Positions 12,330-23,095 of a DNA stretch of 64,000 nt are shown here, piece after piece (position 1 is the first letter of the stretch; each line of letters opens with the position of its first letter). The translations under genes were made by a program, and so were the position numbers. The notes below the pieces were generated by a model. It ran no database searches. It had not been told where the DNA came from and worked only from the letters and a program-made list of their open reading frames with translations. Source of the DNA: Muscardinus avellanarius (taxonomy: Eukaryota > Chordata > Mammalia > Rodentia > Gliridae); the NCBI GenBank assembly GCA_963383645.1, contig OY726567.1:64139234-64203233 (forward strand), written 5' to 3'.

Positions 12330-12480
12330 CATTTTTTTGTATTTGTATTTGATACTGGGGATGGGATTCAGAGGAATTCACTTCCAAACTATACCTCCAG
12401 TCCCTTAAATTTGTTTCTTTAAGACAAAGACTAGCTAAGTTGCTGAGAGTGTAATTAAGTTGCTGAGGTTCTCCTTGAGT
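12330..12480 (-). mobile_element. SINE, minus strand, truncated
   Basis: ID part (GATACTGGGGATGGGATTC) followed by B1 part. It abuts the retroviral remnant and forms the left edge of the inner inverted-duplication block. Confidence 0.6.
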
Positions 12481-12849
12481 CTATCAGACTGAATATTCTT
12501 TTATCCAACAAAATAAACTTTATATTATAGCCCAGATTCTAACTAAATTTCCTGGTAGGCTTAATGTAGTTTTGGTGCTGCATGTAGTGCCTTTGTAATT
12601 CAACAATTAAGTACAATAGTGATTAGTACTCAACATCCAATACTTGCTCCTTTATTCCCTTCCTTACAAATTTTTCTTCCCTGTCGCAAACACTCTGTGT
12701 TTATCACACACCTTTGTGCTTACTTTCCTCTTCCAGGACTGATGGTTGGGGTAATGAGCAGTAAGATAAATTAATTTCTTTGCTATTGCTGAAAAACAAC
12801 AGACTGCCCTGCATAATAATGCAGGATCTTTACATCACACGTAAAAGAT

Positions 12850-13480
12850 TCCTTGGAAAAGAGCTAAGCAAATACTTAAACAATGCCCTATATGTCAACC
12901 TTTACATTTAAGGCCACTTGCTCAGGGAGCTAATTATCGAATCCTCCAATCTAATAAAATCTTGCAAATGGATATTACCTATTACCCTGCTTTGGGTAAA
13001 CATACTTACATACATGTTTGTATTGATACCTTCTCACATTTGATATGGGCCTCTGCTCAGACTGGTAAAAGAACTAAAGTAAATTGTCAGCACTCAATAA
13101 AATGCTTTTCCATAATGGAGATTCCTGCTCATTTAAGAACAAATAATGGCCCTGCATATACTTCCACAGTCTTCAGTGTCTATTGTGCTAATTATGATAT
13201 AAAACATGTCACAGGATTGTCGTACGATCTTCAAAGCCAGGTTATTGATGAGCATGCCCATCATAACTTAAAAATGCAATTAGAAAAAATAAAAAAGGCG
13301 AATGGGGTATCTGGCAAAATTCTCTGAGCATGTAGTGCATGATCAGACTTTTTACTCTTTTTTAAATATGTCACAAGGTGATATCCTTATTGCTGCTGAA
13401 TAACTCTTTGAAGAAGCTCCTGTTCAACTGCTTAATAACCCAGTTAGGGTCCAGGATGCACTTACTCAATAATGGAGGCC
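12850..13480 (+). pseudogene. ERV integrase remnant, left arm
   Basis: A 121-codon open stretch at 12962-13327 holds the integrase catalytic core, which joins viral DNA to the host genome. A C-x2-C pair of the zinc-binding domain lies just upstream (near 12886). The first catalytic Asp is present in LQMDITYYP. The second catalytic Asp is Asn (NNGPAYTS near 13142-13165). The reading frame ends at 13327 and only scraps follow. It is inactive as read. Confidence 0.8.
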
Positions 13481-13599
13481 CAGGATTTTAATAACTGTAG
13501 GACAAGGGTATGCTAGTGTTCTTGCAGATGGCAAAATCAGTGAGATTCTAGTGCAGGCAATGGCTGCTCTCAACCTCCAGGATGTCTTGGCCAGAGCTC

Positions 13600-15620
13600 A
13601 CAGGTGGTGGGGGCAGAAATAACCCTTACTAACCAAGGTGTTCAGGTCCTCACAAATACAGGTCAAGAGCTTACTCCAAAAAGTCTGTTTCTTGCTATGA
13701 TTGTCATCCTCAGTCTTATGCTGACTCAAGCAGGTGCTTATCAGTATGGGGCCTACATTCTTCATCTTTTGTTGTGGTGGTTGGCTGGAATGAACATTTT
13801 GTTTACATTCTAGTAAAGAATACCCTGCTCCCACCTCCCTGGGAACAGGATGACCACCTTTCTCTGAGAAGAGGGAACCTTTTATAATTTCTCTCTGGGG
13901 TATTATGAGCCTCCTCTCTGTGTGGGCTCTGGGTTGGGTTTGCCTAAGGGGAATCAGGAATGGATGTATATTTTACCTCCACAGAACCATCAGAGAATGC
14001 AAAGGGAAATGCTGAAGACTAAATCCATACAGTTTAATGTGAGTCACTCCCTCTTTGTGGACAAAGATTGGGAGCCACCCTGCCCAATGTTTACATGCAC
14101 TAACTTTCTTTATTCTTAGACTCAACTTTTATTTGGTATAATGAATACCTAGTCCTGAAACACATTTGTTTGTGCATAATCATATATTACAGATTTGGGT
14201 CATCAGGGGAGTTTCCTTACCAAATACACAGAGCTAGAGAGCAGTTGTACTCACTTTACATCTTCCTTTGCTATAAACTGGAGATTTCAATCCACAGATA
14301 CTTTCTCTTCTCAGCTACCTGGATGGATTGATTACAGATAGGACCACCTAGAACAAAAATTGAGCTCAAAGATTATACCTCAGGCCACCCTCAATGGTAA
14401 TTATGGAATTGGCTGCTGCCTCTGCTACCACTGAACTTTGGACTGGGAATTTTTCTGGCACAAGAAACTCAGCATCTACTTTACTTTTTCCCAATGCATC
14501 TATACACCAGTTACTGCTTTTGTTGAGGTGCCTTTTGTATTAGCTGTGGGCAAGTTGCTATTTCATTATAATGTAAACCTGGTTTCTTGTGGCAACTGTC
14601 AACTGTACACTTGTGTATCATCAAATGTTTTTCCTCACTATGTTGATTAATTGTACTAAGATCTCATAGCAGTATATGGCTTCCTGTCTCTTTAACAGGC
14701 TTGGCCAGCATCACCTATGATTGCACTTGTAGTTCATCTTATTAAAAATTAGGCCAGAGAGACTCCAGGCGTGGTGGCACGCACTTGTAATCCCTGCGCT
14801 TGGGTGGCTGAGACAGGAGGATCACGCAGATTCTAAGCCAGCCTTTCTGGCTTAAGAGACCCTGTTTACAAATGAAATATAAAATAGGTCTTGGAGTGTA
14901 GCCCAGAGGTAGAAGGGTTGCATCTCCAGTATGACCAGAAAAGGTTCCATCCCAAGTAACACCAAAAAAAAAAAAAAAAATTAAGCCAGAGAGCCAAAAA
15001 GTTTGTTAGTTTGTTATATGGGCATACTAGCTATTCTAGGATTGATTGTCGTTGTAAGCACTGCTTCTGTTGCTGGGGTCATCCTGCATTCCTTTGTACA
15101 AACCATAAAGTTTGTAGAAAAATGGGATAAAGATTCTCATAATCTTTGGGCAAAACAAAATTTAATTGACAAAGAGCTTAAGGAAAAGTTTAGATTAAGC
15201 TATCATCTGGTTAGGTAAGCAAGTATTAGTGACTCGTCGGCAAATATTACTTAGATTTGATTGAAATAGCACCCAAATTTGTATTACTCTTCAAAGGTTA
15301 TATGCTTCTAAACATGAATGGGATATCTTAAAAGTGCATATGTGGGATATTTGTCATAATTTGACTGTTTCTGTAGATGAATTTGCACCAGAAAATTAAT
15401 GAAGCTTTCTCTTCTGAATTGCCCAATTCCCCCATTATGGAAGAGCTAGTGTCCTGGCTGGCTAATAGATTAAGTAGGATAGATCCACATGGTTAGTGGC
15501 AGCGTCTAACACATAGCTTAAGTCATGGAGCTATGGCATTGATTTTAAGTCTATTGCATTTATCTTCTGATCAAGTAGTTTCTTGGCAGAAAAGGACTTC
15601 AATCCCTAGTGGATCATACC
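13600..15620 (+). pseudogene. ERV env remnant, left arm
   Basis: The region downstream of pol carries broken env. A hydrophobic leader-like segment is encoded near 13704-13810, surface-subunit scraps run to about 14690, and the transmembrane-subunit start is encoded at 15003-15218. That last piece shows a hydrophobic Gly/Ala-rich fusion-peptide-like segment followed by a heptad-like helix (QTIKFVEKWDKDSHNLW). A SINE at 14762-14977 splits the two subunits, and stops are frequent. It is not a working envelope gene. Confidence 0.72.
14746..14993 (+). mobile_element. B1-dID SINE inside env, with target duplication
   Basis: SINE body 14762-14977 with a poly(A) tail. It is flanked by AAATTAGGCCAGAGAG (14746-14761) and AAATTAAGCCAGAGAG (14978-14993). 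Confidence 0.9.
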
Positions 15621-15635
15621 TCTATCATATATGAT

Positions 15636-15647
15636 AAAAGGGGGGAA
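15636..15647 (+). promoter_or_regulatory. ERV polypurine tract
   Basis: AAAAGGGGGGAA directly upstream of the 3'LTR; this is the usual primer site for plus-strand DNA synthesis. The right-arm counterpart is on the minus strand at about 48510-48521. Confidence 0.75.
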
Positions 15648-15651
15648 TTTT

Positions 15652-16186
15652 TAGGGGACAGAGTGCTGACAAGTGCCGACAGGCCAGTCACATGAGTCTA
15701 TGGTCACTCCCTTCACAAGAGTCTGTGGTCACTCCCTAAGCTCTTTGGTTCGTGAAGAACAGCAACCATCTCTTGGGAATTCACAGCCTTGTATTTGGCC
15801 TAAATTTATTGTGTCTGTGTTCTTTCAGCTCCCCACTGCTTTGTCTTGACTGGTCACATCCTTCAGATCTGGGCATATTCTGCTGATAAGCTCCTAGCCA
15901 TTTACTCTCCTAGAAGGATCTGCATCTTTGAAGATCCTTTGTGATTACTTTGAGAAGACTATGTCATACTAGGTATATTTTTAACTAGGCAACATGCTGT
16001 GCATGCCTGATGTGTATTGTTAATGTGGGTTTAGGAGTTCTTGGAACTTCTGTATATTAATATGCTGCAGGGCTTCATAATAAACACCTGTTGTGCTTCC
16101 AAGCCTCAGTACCTCGTGTCCTTCTTTATTGTCTTTTTTTTTCTCACTCTCTGTTCCTCAGTTCTGTCTCCCTTGAAGAGTCACCA
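15652..16186 (+). mobile_element. ERV 3'LTR, left arm
   Basis: The LTR runs from the polypurine tract to TCACCA at 16181-16186, with an AATAAA polyadenylation signal at 16079-16084. The right-arm copy (48013-48505, minus) begins TG and ends CA; here the first dinucleotide is TA, a likely mutation. The LTR bears no visible similarity to the 5'LTR at 55213-55615. Confidence 0.78.
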
Positions 16187-16511
16187 TGCCTTTGAAAAAA
16201 CTTGAATCTAATTGTGTGGATTTGTTTGAGTCTACTACTCTGCTCCACTGGTCCATGTGTCTGTCTGTGTGCCAGTACCATGCTGTTTTTATTATTATAG
16301 CTCTCTACTATAGTTTGAATCAGTTATGCTTCTTGTTTCTGAGAACTACTTTGGCTATTATGGGTTTTTGTTGTTCCAAATGAATTTCAGGACCGATTTT
16401 TCTATGGAAGAAATGACTTTGGTAATTTAATGGGTATTGCATTGTATATCTAGACTACCTTTTGAAGAATGGCCATTTTAATGATATTCTGCCTATTCAA
16501 AAATATTGAGC
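16187..16511 (-). mobile_element. Old L1 ORF2 fragment (empty site for half-L1 copy 2)
   Basis: Reverse-oriented L1 ORF2 that flanks the provirus. The same L1 lies on the plus strand at about 44930-48012 in the right arm, where it is interrupted by half-L1 copy 2. Here the corresponding point (near 16382-16406) is uninterrupted. Confidence 0.8.
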
Positions 16512-16553
16512 CAGGCATGTTGGTGGATACTTGTAATCACAGCATTTGGAGGA
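16512..16553 (+). mobile_element. SINE 5' end, cut at duplication boundary
   Basis: First about 42 bases of a SINE (GCCAGGCATGTTGGTGG...). The full SINE is in the right arm at 44710-44928. Here it is cut where the L1 at 16554 begins. Confidence 0.7.
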
Positions 16554-17933
16554 AATCAACAATTTCCTAGATAAATACAACCTTCCTAAACTGAGTCAGG
16601 AAGATATAGAACACTTAAACCAACCAATAACAAAGAGATTGAAACAGCAATAAAGAGCTTACGATCAAAAAAAAAGCCCAGAACCAGATGGTTTCCCAAA
16701 TGAATTCTATAAAACCTTTATAGAAGAGCTAATCCCAATACTCCTCAAACTATTTCGCAAAATAGAAAAAAACCGGGACTCTCCCAAATACATTCTATGA
16801 AGCCAACATCACACTAATACCCAAACCAAATAAAGACAGTTCAAGGAAGGAAAACTAAAGGCCTATATCTCTGATGAACTTGGATGCAAAACTATTAAAC
16901 AAAATACCAGCAACACACATTCAAAACCACATATAGAAAATTATACACCATGACCAGGTAGGGTTCATCCCAGTGATGCAAGGCTGGTTCAACATACGAA
17001 AATCAATCCATGTAATTCACCATATAAACAGAATCAAAGACAAAAATCACATGATCATTTCAATAGATGCTGAAAAAGTATTTGATAAAATTTAACATCC
17101 ATTTATGATAAAAACACTGCAGAGAATTGGAATAAAGGAACATATCTCAACATTATTAAGGCAATCTACAATAAGCCTACCGCCAATATCATATTAAATG
17201 GGGAAAAACTTCAAGAATTCCCCCTAAGAACAGGAACAAGACAAGGATATCCATTATAACCACTTCTCTTCAACATAGTACTAGAGACTCTAGCCAGAAT
17301 AATACAGCAAGAAAAGGAAATCAAAGGAGTACAAATAAAAAAAGAAGAACTCAAACTCTCACTATTTGCAGATGAAATGATACTATATTTAGAAAACCCA
17401 ACAAACTCAACCAAAAGGCTTATAGAACTGATTAACAAATTCAGCAAAGTATCTGGATACAAAATCAGTCTTAGAAAATCTGAAGCTTTCCTGTACACCA
17501 ACCATAAATCCACTGAAAAAGAAATCCAGAAAACACTCCCACTCAGGATCTCCCACAAAAAAAATAAATAAAATACTTAGGAATAAACTTAACCAAGGAG
17601 GTAAAAGATCTCTACAAAGAAAATTATAAAACATTGAAAAAAGAAATCATAGAAGATCTTAGAAGATGGAAGGATCTTCCATGTTCATGGATTGGCAAAA
17701 ATATAATTAATATTGACATCCTTCCAAAAGTTATTTACAGATTTAACGCAATGCCCATTACACTACCAAGATCATTCCTCACAGACATAGAAAAATCAGT
17801 CATTAAATTTATCTGGAACAATAAAAAGCCCAGAATATCCAAAGTAGTTCTCAGCAACAAAAACCATGCAGGAGGAATCACAATACCTGACTTTAAACTA
17901 TACTACAAAGCTATTGTAATAAAAACAGCATGG

Positions 17934-18684
17934 GGAGACTTCCGGGAAGATGGCGACTGAGAAAAGCGGGGCTTAAGAGCCCCGCTAACAACCAATCTCC
18001 ATTACCACAAAATCAGCGCCTTTCATAGCCAGAAAACACCATCGCCAGAGAAACAAAAAAATCACCAGGCTTCAGAGAGAAAGCAGACAGAGAACAGAGC
18101 TCAGAGCCACAGAGGAGATACACCGGCCTCATGCCCGAGGACGCGGCAGCAGTGCCATACTGCCAGGCGGCAGCAGCGAGTTCACTGGACGGCTACAGCA
18201 AGCTGAGGTGAGCCGCTGCGGAACAGCCAGGCGGGATTTTTCAGCGCAGGGAGCATTTAAAGCTCCCAGTGGCTGAGCTCAGCACACACTGCAGGGATTC
18301 ACAGTGGAACTCAAAACCAAGAAGGAATACGCCAGCCTCACGGCCGAGGGCATACCAGCGGCGCCATATTGCCACTGGCAGCAGCAGCAGCGAATTCACC
18401 AAGTCCAGTACAGCTACATCTGCGTACTCAAGAACAGTGAGGCAAATTGTGGGCCACAGAGGAGAAATCCCAGTACTATACTCCCTGGGACTTGACCCAG
18501 TGGGGGAGTGGCGGTGGCAGAGATATCACACCATAGGAGAACGTGCAACCTGGCACCCCCCACAGTCTAAAGCAGCCTCTATCGACTCTCTGGGTCGGAG
18601 ACTCTGTGATACAACCCAGTAAAGGAGTAGTGGGGTCTGAGATACTACTGACTCGAGATCCAGAACACCTTAAGTGAAGTCATA
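17934..18684 (+). promoter_or_regulatory. L1 5'UTR of half-L1 copy 1
   Basis: GC-rich leader beginning CTTCCGGGAAGATGGC near 17939. It contains repeated ATGGCG/GGCAGCAGC-type motifs, and an ATATTGCCACTGGCAGC stretch at 18366-18382. The L1 5'UTR normally holds an internal RNA polymerase II promoter, and GAAGATGGCG near its start resembles a YY1-type site. Equivalent leaders are on the minus strand at about 47003-47792 and on the plus strand at 61645-62413. Confidence 0.75.
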
Positions 18685-19647
18685 GTGACCCAAGGGAAGA
18701 ACCCAGAGAAGGCACAAACTTCCAAAATCATGGGAAAGAGGAATAACACTGGAGCAATGAATGCCCACAACCCCACAACATCAGAACCCAATAAAACAGA
18801 AAATCAGAGATTTCTAGAAGATCAAATCAGGAAAATAACTGTAGAAATAATAGAGGTGCTTCGAAAAGAACTCAGAGAGAGCCAAAAAGAGATAAAGGAT
18901 GCAATTAATGAAGTAAAGGCCTCAATTCAAAGCACAAACAACCAATTAGACCACAAGGAGAACAGAATCTCACTCTTAGAAGATGATCATTCCAAAAATG
19001 AATGCATAGTTTCTAATCTAGAAAAAAATATCCGACAGCAGGAATCTGATATTGAAGAAATATGGGCCCATTTTAAGAGAGCTAACCTAAGAATAATTGG
19101 AATAGAGGAGGGAAAAGAAAGTGAAACCAAAGGGATCAACAATCTCTTCAAGGAAGTAATAGCAGAAAATTTTCCAGACATAGAGCAAGAGGTCGATACA
19201 CAGGTCCAGGAAACTTATAGAACTCCCTTTAGACAGGATCGGAGAAGAGGATCCCCACGCCACATAATTGTCAAAATGACCAATGTGGAAGCCAAGCAGA
19301 GAATCTTACAGGCAACAAAAGCAAAGGGCCAAGTGACATTCAGAGGCAAACCAATTAGAATCACTCCAGACTTCCCAAACCAAGTCATGAGAGCCAGAAG
19401 GGCTTGGAGTAACATATTCCAAACTCTGAAAGAAAACAACTTCCAGCCAAAAATTTCCTACCCAGCAAAACTTTCTATCAAATTAGATGGAGAAATAAGA
19501 AGCTTCCATGACAAACAGAAACTGAAGGAATTTATGTCTTCAAAACCAGCACTAGAGAAAATACTCAAAGAGATTAACTACAAAGAAGAAATAGGTAACA
19601 CACACCAGAACCCAAGAAATAAGAATTTCCATCCAACAGACAACTAA
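18685..19647 (+). CDS. L1 ORF1p RNA-binding chaperone (open, half-L1 copy 1)
   Basis: This is the L1 ORF1 protein, which coats L1 RNA as a trimer and acts as a nucleic-acid chaperone in retrotransposition. The frame is open for 320 codons. The second ATG (18730, MGKRNNTG) matches the usual family start and gives 305 residues. Parts, in 320-residue numbering: basic N-terminus; long charged coiled coil at about 43-132 (LEDQIRK to EEIWAHFKR); RNA-recognition motif from about 134 (NLRIIGIEEG) including PRHIIVKM at 191-198; C-terminal domain to about 296 with ARRAW and FQPKISYPAKLS. Human ORF1p has 338 residues. No stop or shift is seen, unlike copies 2 and 3. It is an element-encoded gene, not a host gene. 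Confidence 0.9.
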   Translation: MTQGKNPEKAQTSKIMGKRNNTGAMNAHNPTTSEPNKTENQRFLEDQIRKITVEIIEVLRKELRESQKEIKDAINEVKASIQSTNNQLDHKENRISLLEDDHSKNECIVSNLEKNIRQQESDIEEIWAHFKRANLRIIGIEEGKESETKGINNLFKEVIAENFPDIEQEVDTQVQETYRTPFRQDRRRGSPRHIIVKMTNVEAKQRILQATKAKGQVTFRGKPIRITPDFPNQVMRARRAWSNIFQTLKENNFQPKISYPAKLSIKLDGEIRSFHDKQKLKEFMSSKPALEKILKEINYKEEIGNTHQNPRNKNFHPTDN

Positions 19648-19649
19648 GA

Positions 19650-20395
19650 TTGGTTATCTTTGGAGATTCATTATTTATGTTAGTCTTTTACCTATCTCTA
19701 AATGGTATTGTTTGCCTTTATTGTTGTTAATTTTTAGGATTTCTAGTTGGAATATTAATATACCTTCAGATATAGCATTTGGAAATATTTTATCCCATTC
19801 TATTAGTAACTTTTAACTCTGTGTACATTGTCTTTGGATATACAATATTTTTTTTTATTTTTTAGGGAGTTTGTATACTCTTCTGTTGCCTGTGCCATGG
19901 AAATCATATCTAAGAAATCACTGCCAATTTCAATGTTGTGAGGTTTTATGACCCAGATTTTCTTCTAAAAGTTTATAGTCTTAAGATTTATATTTAGGTC
20001 TTTTATCTATTTTGAGTTAATATTTGTATATGGGATTAGGTAAGGGTCCAATTTTATTCTTTTCCATGTAATTATTATTTTTCAACAATATTTAGTTAAA
20101 AGATTATTATTTCCACCACCAAATGTTCGTGGAAACCTTGTCAAAAATAACTTGACAATATAGGGAAGAATTTAGCTCTAGGCTTGTATTTAACTCCAAT
20201 GGTTTATATATCTGCCTTTAGAACAGTACTACACTGTTTCAATTATTGTAGCTTTATATGATTTGAAATTAGAAAATATATATCTTCTAGCTTTGTTCTT
20301 TTTCAAGATCGTTTTGGGTATCTAGAGTCCATATTCCATATTAGGATAGATTTTTTTTCTGAAAAATAAATATATAAATATATGATAGTTTCACC
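19650..20395 (-). mobile_element. Inverted old L1 ORF2 fragment inside half-L1 copy 1
   Basis: Read on the minus strand it is a worn L1 ORF2 C-terminal region (pieces corresponding to QVIFDKVSTNIW near 20140 and the GGTAAAAGACT region near 19690). It is far more diverged than the flanking half-L1 sequence. It starts directly after the ORF1 stop and ends before the L1 tail. The same piece is in copies 2 and 3 and in element 0. Confidence 0.82.
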
Positions 20396-22205
20396 CAAAA
20401 AAATAGAAAAAAAATATTCTCTGGTAAGAAAGAAAGTAAAAAGAAATATTGAAATGTTATCTTTAAGTCATCAAAAGCTTGGTATCAGACAAATGAAACT
20501 GTTATGTGAGATTATCATTTTTAATTTTGGATAAATTGCTATAATACTAGATGTCAACCACTAAGCCAAGCATGGGAGGGAGGGATGGGGAGAGAATGGG
20601 GTGGGGATCGGGTGGGGGCTGACTGGGTGATGTGTGCATGTATGTCTACAAAAGTTTGTATTCCACTATAATGTATGGATACAGTGCACCAATAAAAAAT
20701 AAATAAATAAATAAAAACTGCATGGTACTGGCAAAAAAAACACCCAGATATATAGACCAATGGAGCAGAATAGAAGATCCAGAAATAAGTACACACACTT
20801 TCAGCCAATTGATTTTTGACAAAGGGGTCAAAAGCATACACTGGAGAAAAGATAGCCTGTTCAACAAATGATGTTGGTAAAACGGGTTAACCATATTCAG
20901 AAAAATGGAAATTAATCCCACCTTCTCATCCTGCACATGAGTCAATTCAAGATGGATAAAAGACTTGGAAATCAAACCAGAGACTTTGAAGCTCCTTGAA
21001 GAGGGCATAGGTCCAACACTGTAACACATAAGCACAGATAAACACTCTCTCAACAAGACCCCAAAGGCTCAACAAATTAAAAGGTGAATATATATGTGGG
21101 ATTGTATGAAACTGAAGAGCTTCTGTACAGTAAAGAAAACTGTCAAGAACCTCAATCGAGAGCCAACAGAATAGTTAAAGATTTTTGCCACCTACACCTC
21201 TGATAGAGGACTAATATCTAGAACACATAGAGAACTGAAGAAACTCAACCCTAAGAAAACAAAGCATCCAATAAAAAAAAATGGGCACGTGAACTAAAAA
21301 GACACTTCACGAAAGAAGAAATTCGAATGGCTAATAAATGAATAGAAAAATGCTCAACATCATTGGCAATCAGAGAAATGCAAATCAAAACTACCCTGAG
21401 ATTTCACCTGACTCCAACTAGAATGGCAATCATTCAAAACACAAACAACAACAGATGCTGGTGAGGATGTGGAGAAGTGGAAACTCTAAAACATTGTTGG
21501 TGGGATTGCAAATTAGTGCAACTACTTTGGAAAACAGTATGGAGGATCCTCAAAACAATGGGAACAAAACTACCATTTGATCCAGCAATACCACTTCTGG
21601 GTATCTACCCAAAAGAAAGCAAACCAAACTACCAAACTAATGCATGTGTATCTATGTTCATAGCTGCACAATTCACCATTGCCAAACTATGGAACCAGCC
21701 AAGATGTCCATCAGATGAATGGATTACAAAACTGTGGGATATGTGCACAATGGAATTTTACTCGGCCATTAAAAAAACTCAATTACATCATTTACAGGGA
21801 AATGGATGGATCTTGAGGACATTATGCTAAGTGAGATTAGTCAGTCACAAAAAATAAGAAATCAGATGCTTTCCCTAATATGCAAGAGCTAGGGAGAAAT
21901 GGGTCATAGGAGGAACTCCAGATGAAAAAGGAAATCCTATAGAGGAGCAAACAAGACAACCTAAAGGAGGAGAAAGGAGGGGGGAAGAGGAAAATCTCTA
22001 AAACACATAATGCACTTAAACATATCGAAGTCAACCACTAAGCCAAGCAAGGGAAGGAGGGACAGGGAGGGAATGGGATGGGAATTGGGTAGGGGTTAAA
22101 TAAAAATAACTAACTAAACAAATAAAATAATAAAAATAAAACTTATCATGAAAAAATAAAATTAAAATAAATCAAAAAAAGAAAAAAATACCTTAGTAAT
22201 CAATT

Positions 22206-22402
22206 AAAATTAGGATGAATAGCCAGGCATAGTGGCACATGCTTGTAATCACAGTAATTGGGAGGCTGAGACAGGACGATCACAGGTTCCCAGTCAACCT
22301 CAACTATGTTTTGAGGCCCTGTTTTCAAATAAAGAATAAAAAAATCCGGCTGGAGTATAACTAGGAAGTAACATGCCCCTGGGTTCAGTCTCCAACACCA
22401 AA

Positions 22403-22433
<31 letters not shown>

Positions 22434-22440
22434 ATTCTGA
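22206..22440 (+). mobile_element. SINE with (AAAT)n tail
   Basis: Full SINE shared with copy C (56886-57085), with a pure AAAT tandem tail at about 22398-22436. Confidence 0.85.
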
Positions 22441-22474
22441 TGAATGTTCGGAATGGTTTTCTTTTTTTTTTAAC

Positions 22475-22707
22475 TTTTTATTTGTCTTTTTTTTGTGTGT
22501 GTGTGGTACTGGGGGTGGAACCCAGAGGCCTTCTACCTCTGGGCTATACTCCCAGGCCTTTTTTATATTTTATTTGGAAACAGGGTCTCACTAAGTTGCT
22601 GAGAGCCTCACTAAGTAGCTGAGGATGGCTTCGAACCTGCACGATCCTCCTGTCTCAGTCCCCCAAGCACGGGGATTTCAAGTGTGCAGCACCACGCCTG
22701 GCGGTAG
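22475..22707 (-). mobile_element. B1-dID SINE, minus strand
   Basis: Starts with a T-rich/TG tract, GGTACTGGGGGTGGAACCC, and ends CACCACGCCTGGCGG. Absent from copy C at the matching place, so inserted after the duplication. Confidence 0.8.
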
Positions 22708-22811
22708 GAATGGTTTTCATCCTTTCATATTATTGGATGGAGAAATTTTTACCAGAATAATTCCAGCACAAGTCCATGAGTGATCTAGATATACTGAATA
22801 TTAGGTGTTCG

Positions 22812-22850
<39 letters not shown>
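22812..22850 (+). repeat. (TG)n microsatellite
   Basis: About 18 uninterrupted TG units. Confidence 0.95.
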
Positions 22851-22882
22851 CTTTTTTTATTTTGTTTTAAGAGAAATTTTTG

Positions 22883-23095
22883 AAGCTGGGTGTGGTGGCT
22901 CATGCTTGTAATCCCAGCATTTGGGAGGCTGAAACAGGAAGATCCTAGTTCGCAGACACCCAGAACTACTTAGTGAGGCTGTTTGCAACTCAGTGAGACC
23001 CTGATATGAAATAAAAATAAAAAATAGGGCTGGAGGTGTAGGTCAGAGGTAGAATACCCTGGTTCCATCTCCAGTACCACAAAATAAAGATATCA
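22883..23095 (+). mobile_element. B1-dID SINE
   Basis: GAAGCTGGGTGTGGTGGC to the ID part GGGCTGGAGGTGTAGGTCAG and ATCTCCAGTACCACAAAATAAA. Confidence 0.82.

Larger units (their letters stand above)
12481..16186 (+). mobile_element. Betaretrovirus-like endogenous provirus remnant (pol-env-3'LTR), left-arm copy
   Basis: Order on the plus strand: pol tail with integrase (to about 13330), env (about 13600-15620), polypurine tract and 3'LTR. The 5' half is missing. The inner part is inverted and duplicated at 48013-49880. The insertion lies in an older minus-strand L1 that resumes at 16187. All genes carry stops or frameshifts. The class assignment rests on the integrase and env fusion-peptide/heptad layout. 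Confidence 0.85.
17918..20725 (+). mobile_element. Half-L1 composite element, copy 1
   Basis: Body 17934-20709 lies between AATAAAAACAGCATGG (17918-17933) and AATAAAAACTGCATGG (20710-20725), a 16-bp target duplication with one mismatch. Order: L1 5'UTR (17934-18684), complete ORF1 (18685-19647), an old L1 ORF2 fragment in reverse orientation (about 19650-20395), and an L1 3' tail with the G-rich tract and AATAAAAAATAAATAAA end. No ORF2 is present in sense. It is inserted in sense orientation within the ORF2 of the host L1. ORF1-only L1s (HAL1) are known in mammals; this arrangement with an inverted segment is not one I recognise. Confidence 0.9.
16554..22190 (+). mobile_element. L1 with partial ORF2, interrupted by half-L1 copy 1
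   Basis: L1 ORF2 starts in the linker/RT region at 16554 (EINNFLDKYNLPKLSQ is readable) and runs to 17933. It resumes at 20726 after the half-L1 and ends with the 3'UTR and A-rich tail near 22100-22190. Frames are broken many times; a RT-region stretch is open at 17377-17571. Its left end abuts a cut SINE and its right end abuts duplication block B, with no matching target duplication. Confidence 0.85.

Noticed and set aside
13922..14119. 65-codon frame in the ERV env region as a separate gene
   Set aside because: It is a fragment of decayed env in the expected position; there is no independent start or conservation.
18269..18622. 117-codon frame in the half-L1 5'UTR
   Set aside because: The GC-rich leader has few stops in any frame. 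The frame differs between copies and has no domain I recognise.
19650..20395. Inverted segment explained as ordinary 5' inversion (twin priming)
   Set aside because: Twin priming inverts the 5' end of a single insertion using its own sequence. Here the inverted piece is internal, much older than its surroundings, and identical in position in three independent insertions.
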